This document shows positions 20,067 to 28,957 of a DNA stretch of 28,957 bases, one piece after another (the first letter of the stretch is position 1; every line of letters starts with the position of its first letter). Source of the stretch: Rhizophagus sp. LPA8_4_AMF (taxonomy: Eukaryota; Glomeromycota; Glomeromycetes; Glomerales; Glomeraceae); assembly GCA_021464525.1 (NCBI GenBank), contig JADRCO010000647.1, positions 1 through 28,957 on the forward strand, in the 5' to 3' direction. The notes below the pieces were generated by a model. That model had not been told where the DNA came from. It searched no databases and saw nothing but the letters and a program-made list of their open reading frames with translations. The translations under genes and the position numbers were made by a program.

Positions 20067-21790
20067 TCTTAAGATAATCTAATTAATCTATTAAAACCTT
20101 TCTTATCTTCATTTTTTAAAAAAGAAAAAAAAAAGGTAAAAAAAAAAACAATAAGAATTTTAAAATTATTTATAAAAATTATCCATATATACTATATTCT
20201 TAACTAAATTGTTTCATTTTAAATTTTTAATACTCCACGTCAGTTATATCTAATCGCCTCTTTTCATAAAGATTATAACACGTGAAAAACCGGAGACCAA
20301 ATTTTAAGCGCCATAAACAAAAGCATTATTAATAGATAAGAAACTTAACTTCTAATGGACATTGTGCGACAAAATATTGTACGCGTCTTTATACTTAATC
20401 ATGTGATTGCGCGAAAATTCGGGATAAAACCATCTTTTTTCAAAAAAATTTTGAAAAAAATTTTTTCATCGGGAAAAATTTTTAATAAAAAATACCAAAT
20501 CCAATTCTTTTTGAAATTTTCTATCATAAAAAATTATTTTTTTTTAATTTGAAAATGGGAAAATTATATTTTTTTTTTCTTTCTAATTTCTCGTCCTACA
20601 GATTTCATCTTTAATTAAAAGAGTTACATTTTGAGATTTTAAAAGATTTTTCTTTTAATTATAAATCAAAACAAGTTGATCATAACTATTTATCATTAAT
20701 GATGTTTTCTATGAAACGATGAAACGACGATTATCACCTGTGATGGCATGATTTTAAAAGATCCTTAATTGATTTTCGATATGGGGCGTTCGGAAGATCT
20801 CATCGAATACTGGAAGTTAAGAATTTATCAAAATAATTGTGGCTTACACGGGAATAATTTTTTTTAATCAACCTAAGAAAACTTTTCTAGTGATCAAAAT
20901 TTCTCGCTCGTGTGACAATTTAAACGTGTTAACGTCGACGCAAAAAGATCTTGTACTATGTCATTTCGATGCAACAAATACTTTATTAGACTTTTTTAGC
21001 GTTGTGACTCAAGGGGGTAACAGTACATGGCCCAGGTTCTACTGTATCATAAAGTCTGATTATTATTTTTGCAAGATGAAATAAAAAGAATGATTTTTTC
21101 AAAAAAAAAAAAATTTTTTTTTTTTCCTTAACAATAGTAAATACTATTGTATAATAAATATTTTTCAATTCGGTCAGAATTTTTTAACTACAGATCATGT
21201 CGAAAAATGTATTAGATCCCAAGCTGCTTGTTTTTATTGATGATGCACAGCAAAATGCGATGAAACGCAATAATTGTGATTGGTTTAATGTATATGGAAA
21301 TTACGGAAAAAAAAAATTTTTTTTTTTTTTAAAAAATCATTAATATGACTGATATGATTCATATTCATATCCTAAACTTTTTTTTTTCGCCACGTATCAC
21401 GTATACTATATAAATTCCTTAAAGGGGGTGATCCAAAAAAAAATACGTTTTTTTTTTCTTTAGTATTAAACGGTAGTTGTTGGCTGAGGAAAAAAAATTA
21501 TTTTTTTTTCTTGCATACTGTTGCACCCTTGAGGAATTTGGTTGCCTCATTTAACGACCAAAGAAAAAAAAACTTTTTTTTTTCGGCAAACGACATAGTT
21601 GTTCACGCGCGAACAACTTTTTTTTTGTTGCCGAGTTATTGAAACAAAAAAAAAAAATTTTTTTTTTTTTTTTTTACTTGAACCTTCCTTCGGTTCACCC
21701 TTCAACTTTGGTGACTTTCCTTCTTCTGATCAAACTAAGAAAACCTTTTCTTCTACTTTTTTATTACGTGCTCGGTTTATAAAGTAAAAT
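19230..21790. other. Divergent intergenic region between SCS7 and LARP1
   Basis: This 2.6-kb stretch should hold both promoters. Mirror A/T homopolymer blocks lie at about 19998-20066. From about 21099 onward a series of A-tract/T-tract strings (near 21099, 21308, 21561, 21644) precedes the LARP1 start. Short open frames at 20839-21084 (GTG-initiated) and near 21198 have no recognisable similarity and are not called. No RNA gene was found. Confidence 0.5.
21597..21618 (+). promoter_or_regulatory. Stem-loop in the probable 5' leader of LARP1
   Basis: AGTTGTTC, a six-base ACGCGC loop, then GAACAACT gives perfect 8-bp arms about 175 bp before the start codon. A second small stem-loop lies at 21679-21697 (TGAACC and GGTTCA, 7-nt loop). 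Whether they are transcribed is unknown because the transcription start cannot be seen. Confidence 0.35.
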
Positions 21791-22388
21791 ATGGTTAGTC
21801 CAACAACTGCGCAGCCTGACAATAATCTCGCTGGTTCTAGTGTTGGCGGCGTTAATCTGATCAAACCTACTGGTACAAAAATTAAAAGTGATTTGGAAAC
21901 TAATGGATCAAATATAGTTCGATCTTCTGTTCGACAACCGTCAGAGCAAGTTAAAGAAGCTGTACAACATAATGAGAATCAAAATTACATAGAAAATGAA
22001 ACAACATCAAAAAAAATAATACCCCCTCCGGCTCCAATACCGCCTGTAAACGTGTGGAAGGCAAGGATGAATGCCCAAAAGTCGACGGACTCCACAGTTT
22101 CCAATGATAAAAATGATAAAGAAAAAGATGTATTAACTGATAGTCGCAAAAAAACCGACAATCAAGATAATGATCACAATGAGTCTTTTGATGGTATGTT
22201 TAATCAAGCTTTCAGTTTTTTTTTCTTATGATGATAAATGAACTTTATCGTGTATTACGTTCATTACATTCGAAACTTATAGTTCTTAAAAAGTTTTTTG
22301 TTTTTTTTTTCTTTTTCAAAAGTGGTTCGTCAATTGAATCATTTAACAAAATTGTGAGACGAATTTGAAATTGATAAAATTATCTTTT

Positions 22389-22432
<44 letters not shown>

Positions 22433-25400
22433 ACAAAAGATTCTAGAAAATATAATAAAAAAGATTCAAGGAGAACAAAATCTTCACCAATATTACCACC
22501 ATTGGAAGATCAAACAAGCTGGCCTGCTCCCGCCGAAGTTTTAATTAAAGATAAAGAAAAGGAAACGATCGATTCTTCGGAAAAGAAACAAACTAATGAC
22601 TCCAATGCCAAAAAAGAAGAGAGTTCTTCTAAAAAAGGTTTAATTTCCTTACTCTTTTTTTTTTACGATCTCGCTAGATCATTTTCAGTTAACTTGATAT
22701 AGTTACTAATATTATAATTTTTTTAAAAGGCAAAGATAAATGGGTACGTTATATACCAACTATTACTCACAATACTCCATTACCTGGTCATGAACGGTCA
22801 AAACCTTCCCGTCGTCGTAGTGAAGATCACGTTGGTCTTCGAGAGCATCGAAAATCAAATGATAGGCCTAATAATAATAATAATTCTGAAGCAGAACATA
22901 ATCAATCACCCAGAAATTCTAGTCCTAGTAGACGTCGTGCTAGTGTACCCCCACCATCAAGGGATTATACACGCCGTTATTCACAATCAAATGATAATAA
23001 TGGGCAAATTGGTCATCATATTAATACTAATTCACATTTTCGTGGTGGACGAAGAGGTGGAAGAGGTTAGATTTGATGTTATTACACCATCTAATTAATT
23101 GTCCTTTCTTTTGATTAAGATTTAACAAGATAATATATTTTCACAATTTAGGTCGTTCTTATAATGGTGGGCGTGGACATCCACGTTCAGCAACAATATC
23201 ATACTCAACAGGATATGGACATCATAATGGACATCATGGTCAACACGGTAACCATAATCACCATAATCACCATGGTCCACAACAGTATAACAATTTATAT
23301 GGATCGAAAGTCGGAGTCGTCTATGATGTCACATTCCTAAAATACTATATTTTACAACAAATGTAGGTATTTTGCAACTTATTCATTTTACAATATAAAC
23401 ATTTTTAATTTGTGATTGCTTTATATTTTAGAGAATATTATTTTAGTATTGAAAATCTCTGCAAAGATATATATTTACGAAGTAATGTAAGTCCCCTTTA
23501 TCATTTATGCTGTAAAATTTAATTTAATTAATATCTATTCCTTTATTCATAGATGGACTCTGAAGGTTATGTCCTTATTTCCTTGTTAGCCGGTTTTAAT
23601 CGTGTAAAGGCTTTGACGATGGATGAAAAACTTGTCCGTGAGGTACATGATATTTTCATTTTTTTTTTCATCCTCTTAATTGTAAGTATTATTAGCTAAT
23701 TAAGATTAATTTGTATTTAAGGCGCTCCTCATTAGCTACACTGTAGAGGTTAACGGTGACAAAGTTAGAAAGAGAGATGGTTGGAAAATTTGGCTCTTAC
23801 CGAAACAAGTAAGTATATTTGCTTATAATTGTTCCAGTTATTAAAAGATCAAGGAGCTATTATTGATTTGTTTAATCAATATTTTAAGAACGATTTGCCT
23901 GAGGATGGTGAACAACAATTTACAGAGCAAACAATTATGGAGACTTCAAATATTCAAAATCAACATGAGATTATTGTAGAAGAAAACAATTTATTACAAG
24001 ATGAAGATGAAAACAAGGAAAATCAGGAAATGCCAACTATTCCAGAAGGCAATTCCGAAGACAATTCTACTAATACTGTTAATCCTTGGATTTCTCAAAC
24101 AAAAAAACGTTCGCCTCATATGACACCAAAATCTCCCCGTGACTCTCCAAAGCAAACTTCTGTTATTGTTGATGATGAGCTTTTCCAATTTGAAGAAGAT
24201 TGGAACGGTGATTCAAGGAATAATAATCAAAAATATTATGCAACCTCAGATGAAGAGGATGAAGACGATGAAGAAGTTGATGATGATACTGTAGCGAGTA
24301 TCATAATTGTTACACAGAAAAAGAGGGATAAACTGAACGGTTAGTTTTATTACTATATATGTGAGAAATATATATATATAATTTTGAAAATTAATTACAT
24401 TGTATTAAACAAAAAAATTATCAGAAGAAGTCGTTGAAATGATCAACGAGGGTCTACATCACTACGAACATGACTTATGCAAAAAGTGTGTATAATTTTT
24501 ATTTTTTTTATAATCATTACGAGTTTAAAATATTTCTTATTTTGATTAAATAATTGTATTCATTTTATCTTACCTTAGACGAGTTAATAGTACTTCTAGC
24601 AATTGTAAAGCAGATATAATTAGGTAAATTTCCATTATTTTTTTTACTACTAAAAATGAAAATTATTGTCTCAAACGTTAATTGAATATTTAATATTATT
24701 TGTTTTAGTGAAGAAACAAAGTTACAAGAAGGCACACAAAGTTTAAATTCAGAGACAAATTACTCGAATAAAGTTACATCAGAAAATGACAAAAAAAAGT
24801 ATGTATATGCCGTATTCAATAAATTATTAGCTTGAAGGTTAACTAATTTCTAATAAATACATTACAGCAAGAAAAAACCGGCGCGTTTCTGGCCTGTTAA
24901 AGGTGCCCCGCAGCTTCCACTTGGTGCAAATGTTAAGACTAACCATAGACACATACCTGATACGCGTCAATATTATGCTCAGGATGCTGTCGGTTGGGTA
25001 CTTGGGTAAATATTATAACGTTGATATGTTTTTTTACGTATTTATAAATGCTAATTCGATAAATGAATAATGTAGAGATCAGCCTTATCATCCTTCCGAG
25101 GGATCATCGCCACACGCGAGTGGCTCACCTCTTAGCAATAATAATTGTTCATCAAATGAACAATTATCATCTTCGGCGGGTTCGTTCCCTACTTTTCAAC
25201 ATCCGAGTCATGAATTATTAAAGGAAAATGGATTTATCCAACAAAAGTACTATAAATACCATACTAAGGCTTTAAAAGGTTTACAAGATAGTTCTACTTA
25301 ATTATTACTCTGAAAAATTTGATTATAGATGATGCATATTTTATTAATTTCATATTTATTTCGTTATTTCAGAACGCAAACGACAGGGTATCGGACAATC

Positions 25401-26022
25401 ACAAGAGATGAATACTCTCTTTAGATTTTGGTCTCATTTCTTGCGAGAACATTATAACAAACGTATGTACTCCGAGTTTAAGAAACTCGCGGTTGAAGAT
25501 GCTAATTCTAATTATTGTTATGGCCTGGAATGCTTATTCCGGTTTTACTCTTATGGTCTTGAGAAAAAGTATCGCCAAGACGTATTTGATGATTTTCAGG
25601 AACTGACATTAAATGATCACAAGAATGGTCGTTTTTATGGTATCGAGAAATTCTGGGCTTATTTATATTATAGAAAAGATAAGAATAAGAGAAATATCGA
25701 AGTATGCGATCAATTAAAGAAAGCATTAGAAAAATTTAAGGTAATTAATTGGTCATGTCTTATATTTTATAAATTTTAAACTCGCCACTTTTTTTAATTG
25801 ATTTTTATTATGAACTAAATACACACCCTTTTTTAAAATTATCAGGATATTGATGATTTTAGAACTGCTCAAAAATCTACGCATCCTAGTTCAACGAACA
25901 ACTTTTATACGATACCTAATCATCATGTCAATCATGCAACAACAACATCACTGTCCTCTCCCTTAAATAACTCGAACACTATGGATAATTTTCCACCTAT
26001 GGCATTAGCCACTTCACGATAG
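21791..26022 (+). CDS. LARP1: La-related protein 1 (LARP1) with La motif and DM15 repeats
   Basis: Fifteen exons, all in phase, give 987 aa: 21791-22193, 22440-22637, 22730-23065, 23152-23362, 23432-23486, 23553-23642, 23722-23808, 23838-24339, 24425-24485, 24579-24623, 24709-24798, 24868-25005, 25076-25278, 25373-25740, 25846-26022. The disordered N-terminus has a [10 protein letters not shown] motif typical of fungal LARP1, followed by an RS/PS-rich stretch, an RGG box (about 302-320) and a His/Asn-rich run. The La motif spans about 365-460 ([17 protein letters not shown], then [20 protein letters not shown]). An acidic linker follows, then RFWPVKG with a VGWVLG segment near 734-739, and the DM15 region at about 776-905 ([56 protein letters not shown]). 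In animals DM15 binds the m7G cap and 5'TOP pyrimidines of ribosomal-protein mRNAs under TORC1 control; the same role here is inferred. The upstream in-frame frame closes at 21785-21787, so the ATG at 21791 is the first usable start. Confidence 0.94.
22194..22439 (+). other. LARP1 intron 1 with a 36-base A tract
   Basis: GTATGT donor. The probable acceptor TTACAAAAG lies directly after an uninterrupted A tract (22395-22430) and has no polypyrimidine tract. It is the only nearby site that keeps phase, joining to read [14 protein letters not shown]. At 246 nt it is the longest intron of the gene. Confidence 0.6.
23809..23837 (+). other. Ultrashort 29-nt intron 7 of LARP1
   Basis: GTAAGT donor and TTCCAG acceptor only 29 nt apart. 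Reading through hits a stop within 13 codons, whereas removal joins WLLPKQ to [10 protein letters not shown] in phase. The other introns of this gene are 66 to 246 nt. Confidence 0.7.
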
Positions 26023-26406
26023 ACTCACTCACTCATTAAGACAAAGTATTAATTAGACAAAGGTTAATGGGAAATATAATGGGATGAGAAAAGGTGTTTT
26101 TTTTGTATTATAGCAATTAATGAATGGTGGCGGGTAAATTGGCGATAAAAAGTCTCTAATTCAAATTGCAACTTATTTTATTTTCTTTATGATTGATTTT
26201 GCCATAATAATAATCGTAGTTTATATGTTGCATATTTTAAAATATTTTATTATTTTTTGTTTATTGTAGTTTCTTATTTGCAAATTATTTGGGTTTATCA
26301 TCTCGAGAATTTTATTATATTCGGTTCTTGTATTTAGTTTTTTTTTTTTTGCTGTTTCGACTTTTTTTTTAGAAGTTCTTAAAAACATTGTCGCATTCTT
26401 CGGAAT

Positions 26407-26474
<68 letters not shown>

Positions 26475-27286
26475 CTTCCTTCCTTTCATGGGCCCCTTGC
26501 TTATTTTTTCACTTTAATTTAGAAAATTTCTCTTCAAAGAAAAAAAAATATTTTATATATTAGCTATTTTATAAAACATTTGATTCGGTTTTGGATTTTT
26601 TTCGTTATGAAATTTTCAAAAAAAAAATAAAAATAAAAATAAAAATAAAAAATAAAAATATTCAATGCATGATATATGTATTGAATATAAAAAGAATAAT
26701 GAATTTTCTTTTTACTAAAGAATCTTCTACTTCTATATTATCAAGATTGTATAAATCATATGAAAATTTAGTATTTTTTATACACGAGTAAATAATTTGA
26801 GATCTACGTTGTGATGATCACCACTAAATTAATTGCGTTTCTAATAACTGATATTTTTATCTTTGCCAATTATTTCCAAAAATGGATTTAACGGAAAAAT
26901 AAGGTTTGGTAAATAAGTCAAAATTAATCTGACTGTCTAGTACTTACAAAGCAGGATTCTTTTTTTTTATTTTGCATCAACATTTATTTAGAAAATATTT
27001 TTTCATTTTCATATAAATAAAAAATTTATTAAACTTAATAAATAATTAATTAAATATTAATAAAATAATATTTGTTTTGAATATTATATATATATATACA
27101 AAAAGCAATATTTTTAAAAAGTGTAATTTCAAAAATTTTTTATTAACTACTTTTTATAATTTTATAATAAAATATATAATAATTCACAACAACTTTACTA
27201 AATCACACAAGCTCTAGTATGCATTTTCTCTACTAATTAAATTGCTCAGCACCCTCAGAAAAAAGATTTAATCAGTACTAAGTATA
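26023..27286. other. LARP1 3' flank and intergenic DNA
   Basis: AT-rich. A near-continuous T tract of about 69 nt occupies 26406-26474 with a single C. No gene is supported; a 66-codon open frame at 26591-26791 is low-complexity. Confidence 0.5.
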
Positions 27287-27582
27287 CACGGGGTGTTTGG
27301 ATACGGATCACGTGACTTTAATTTGTCACAATACTTTCCGTTTCCATTTTTACTACTGTATTTATTCTATGAAAATTTTTTTGAAGTATAAAATCCTATT
27401 TGTCACCCACATGGATAATTTTTGTTAATTCTGGCCAGTTGGTCTGAAATTTCCTTTTTTGGGACTAATATTACACATATTTTCAAAAGAAGTTCTTTTT
27501 ATTTTGGAACGTGAATTTCCAAAAAAGGAAATGATCCTCATATCCATTGATAATCACGTGATCCGTATTTGAACACCCCGTG
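27287..27582. mobile_element. Non-autonomous Tc1/mariner-type element (MITE), 296 bp
   Basis: Terminal inverted repeats of about 31 bp start CACGGGGTGTT at 27287 and end AACACCCCGTG at 27582. They share GGATCACGTGA further in and show three mismatches. Both ends are flanked by TA (27285-27286 and 27583-27584), the target duplication of the Tc1/mariner superfamily. A further internal inverted repeat pairs 27450-27462 with 27519-27531 (TTTCCTTTTTTGG). The interior is AT-rich and has no transposase frame, so it would depend on an enzyme encoded elsewhere. The nearly intact ends suggest a fairly young copy. Confidence 0.85.
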
Positions 27583-28224
27583 TACAAATAGAAATTGCCT
27601 TTTTTTTATATGTAAAATAAAAAAAAATTTGAAAAACTTATAAAAATATATATGAAGTATAGAGGAAAGCCAAAATTATCTGGTATAGACCTAAGAATGT
27701 CAGTATGCTACAAGAACATGAATAGTGAGGATTTAACCAGTAATTAAATTCCTGTATTGTATATTTGTTAATGTATATATATACAGTATGCTTATTTTTC
27801 AAATTATATATGAAAATGTATTATGTAATCATATGTCCATACTTACTCTTCATAAATATATATAAGAATCCTGTATAAATATATGGATAGCAAATTTCAT
27901 ATGATCATATATTTGAAATTAAAGATGCCACCTGAAATTAAGTAATTTCAGTATATATCAAAATCAAAATGGTAAAATCAATTTTGGAAAATTAAATAAA
28001 TCCAAAATACCAAAATTTTTCTGAAATATTAAAATTTATCCAAAATAGTTGATCACATTTTAAAGCAATTTGTGCTACTTTTCTTACAAAATATTAAAAA
28101 AAAATCTTTAACAATAGAAAAAAAAGAAAAAGTGTTACTATACTTAATCCTACGTACACAAAAATACATTTAAAAATTTATTATAAAACTAGTTCTTTAT
28201 AATATGTACCAAATATATTTTAAT
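27583..28224. other. AT-rich intergenic DNA
   Basis: Short A/T tracts and TATATA runs only. No gene, RNA or repeat family was recognised. Confidence 0.5.
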
Positions 28225-28763
28225 TTATTTTGAGATACGTTTTCTATGGATATTTGGCTTATTTTGAGAAAGTCTTGCAGCAAATTGCTTTGGAGTTTCT
28301 CTTGCTTTTCATAATTGGTATTTATTACGCACGTGAGCATGCCAAACTTCTTCTTTGACTTCTAAATATGCTTCATATTCTTCATAGGTCTCTTCAGGTA
28401 TTTGCTGCTTCTTTCTTTTTTAATCACATGCTAAACGCTCTTCATTAGTCTCTTCAGTTGCCTTACGCCACTTTTTTTTCTAGTCACGTTCTAAACACGT
28501 CTCACATTCCTCATTAAACTCTTCAGCCACTTTTTCCTACTTTCTTTTCCAATCACATTTTAGACACATCTTACGTTCTTTATTGGACTCTTCAGCCACT
28601 TTCTTCCACTTTTTTTTCCGGTCATATTCTAGACGCATTCACATTTCTCATTGGACTCTTCAGCCACCTTTCACCTTTTTCTTATACGGTCACGTACTAA
28701 ACGCATCTCTTCTGTTTCTGTTAGCTCAAATCTTTGGTTCTCTTTATTATTCTTTTAAAATGA
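28225..28763 (-). pseudogene. Decayed STPR (23-residue repeat) protein gene
   Basis: On the minus strand one frame reads as consecutive repeats of the form RLEYDRKKKWKKVAEESN, with anchor points (TCTTCAG on the plus strand) at 28391, 28451, 28520, 28589 and 28657. Spacings are 60, 69, 69 and 68 nt, so the unit is 69 nt or 23 residues. This period and the E-E-x-x-x-R-L-x-x-x-R-x-R-x-x-x-x composition match the STPR (score-and-three) repeat, a helical DNA-binding unit seen in FMBP-1-like and some transposon-associated proteins. The frame contains at least five in-frame stops and one single-base slip, so it is not functional. After the repeats it continues as ETPKQFAARLSQNKPN to a final stop at 28225. 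The upstream part would lie beyond about 28763, where similarity is lost. Confidence 0.7.
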
Positions 28764-28957
28764 TTTGAAAAATGTATTTTTGCCTTAATTACAATTTATA
28801 TACTGTTGTATTTAAATGCGAGCAAAAAAATAGGGTAACATTAAATATTGACAGGATCTCAGATATCTCATATATAAGTTATAACTAATCTGTATAGATT
28901 TAAGCACTTTTTGCTCCTTCCAAATTTCAATATAATCTGCTAAAAACTCAATATGAC
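28764..28957. other. Right edge, AT-rich DNA
   Basis: No feature recognised. Earlier parts of the STPR relic could lie here but are too decayed to see. Confidence 0.4.

Noticed and set aside
20770-20830. Fragment slightly reminiscent of a 5S rRNA internal region
   Set aside because: Only a few bases match; the conserved A box, loop and C-box arrangement is absent.
20355-21168. Several 60- to 81-codon frames between SCS7 and LARP1
   Set aside because: No recognisable domain; some need GTG starts or run through A/T tracts. Considered as possible upstream exons but no phase-consistent join to LARP1 was needed.
21198-21343. Short plus-strand frame starting MSKNVLDPKLLVF
   Set aside because: About 48 codons ending in a homopolymer-coded tail; no similarity recognised and it lies in the probable LARP1 leader.
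21599-21787. In-frame open stretch just upstream of the LARP1 ATG
   Set aside because: It ends in a stop at 21785-21787, so it cannot extend LARP1, and the translation is mostly from T tracts.
1-28957. tRNA genes, CRISPR arrays and virus-like elements
   Set aside because: No tRNA-type B box with a matching A box, no spaced identical repeats, and no reverse transcriptase, integrase or capsid-like frames were seen on either strand.

Overview
The window is an AT-rich fungal nuclear segment. Homopolymer tracts are long, genes are rich in short introns (mostly 65-110 nt), and the protein set is fungal: an Scs7-type fatty acid 2-hydroxylase, a fungal LARP1 with La and DM15 modules, and a CBM48 protein resembling yeast Crp1/Mdg1. 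The composition, the expanded VIT/vWA proteins and a decayed 23-residue (STPR) repeat gene suggest an early-diverging fungus, most likely a Glomeromycotina such as Rhizophagus. That placement is inference.

Layout. Positions 825-4335 and 6204-9401 (both minus) hold a tandem pair of VIT + von Willebrand A genes. I rebuilt nine exons for each from phase-consistent splice sites, including a shared 21-nt microexon. The first copy (937 aa) carries a nucleoporin-like FG-repeat linker before its C-terminal helical domain; the second (about 843 aa) lacks it. Positions 10150-13659 (minus) are one open 1169-aa gene with an N-terminal AMPK-type glycogen-binding domain, a long acidic disordered middle with a degenerate 14-copy repeat, and a C-terminal membrane anchor. 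A 4.4-kb AT-rich gap follows. Positions 18069-19229 (minus, two exons) encode a complete 360-aa sphingolipid fatty acid 2-hydroxylase. It is divergent, across 2.6 kb, from a 15-exon LARP1 gene on the plus strand (21791-26022, 987 aa), which contains one apparent 29-nt intron. Downstream lie a 296-bp non-autonomous Tc1/mariner-type element (MITE) with TA duplications and, at the right edge, a broken STPR-repeat gene on the minus strand.

The genes do not form an obvious pathway. Possible functional themes are translation control (LARP1), sphingolipid hydroxylation (Scs7), glycogen or membrane tethering (CBM48 protein) and MIDAS-type protein scaffolds (VIT/vWA pair). No tRNA, rRNA, CRISPR array or virus-like element was recognised. 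The most unusual items are the FG-repeat domain fused to VIT/vWA in only one of two tandem paralogues, the 13- and 21-nt microexons, the 29-nt intron in LARP1, and the STPR relic.
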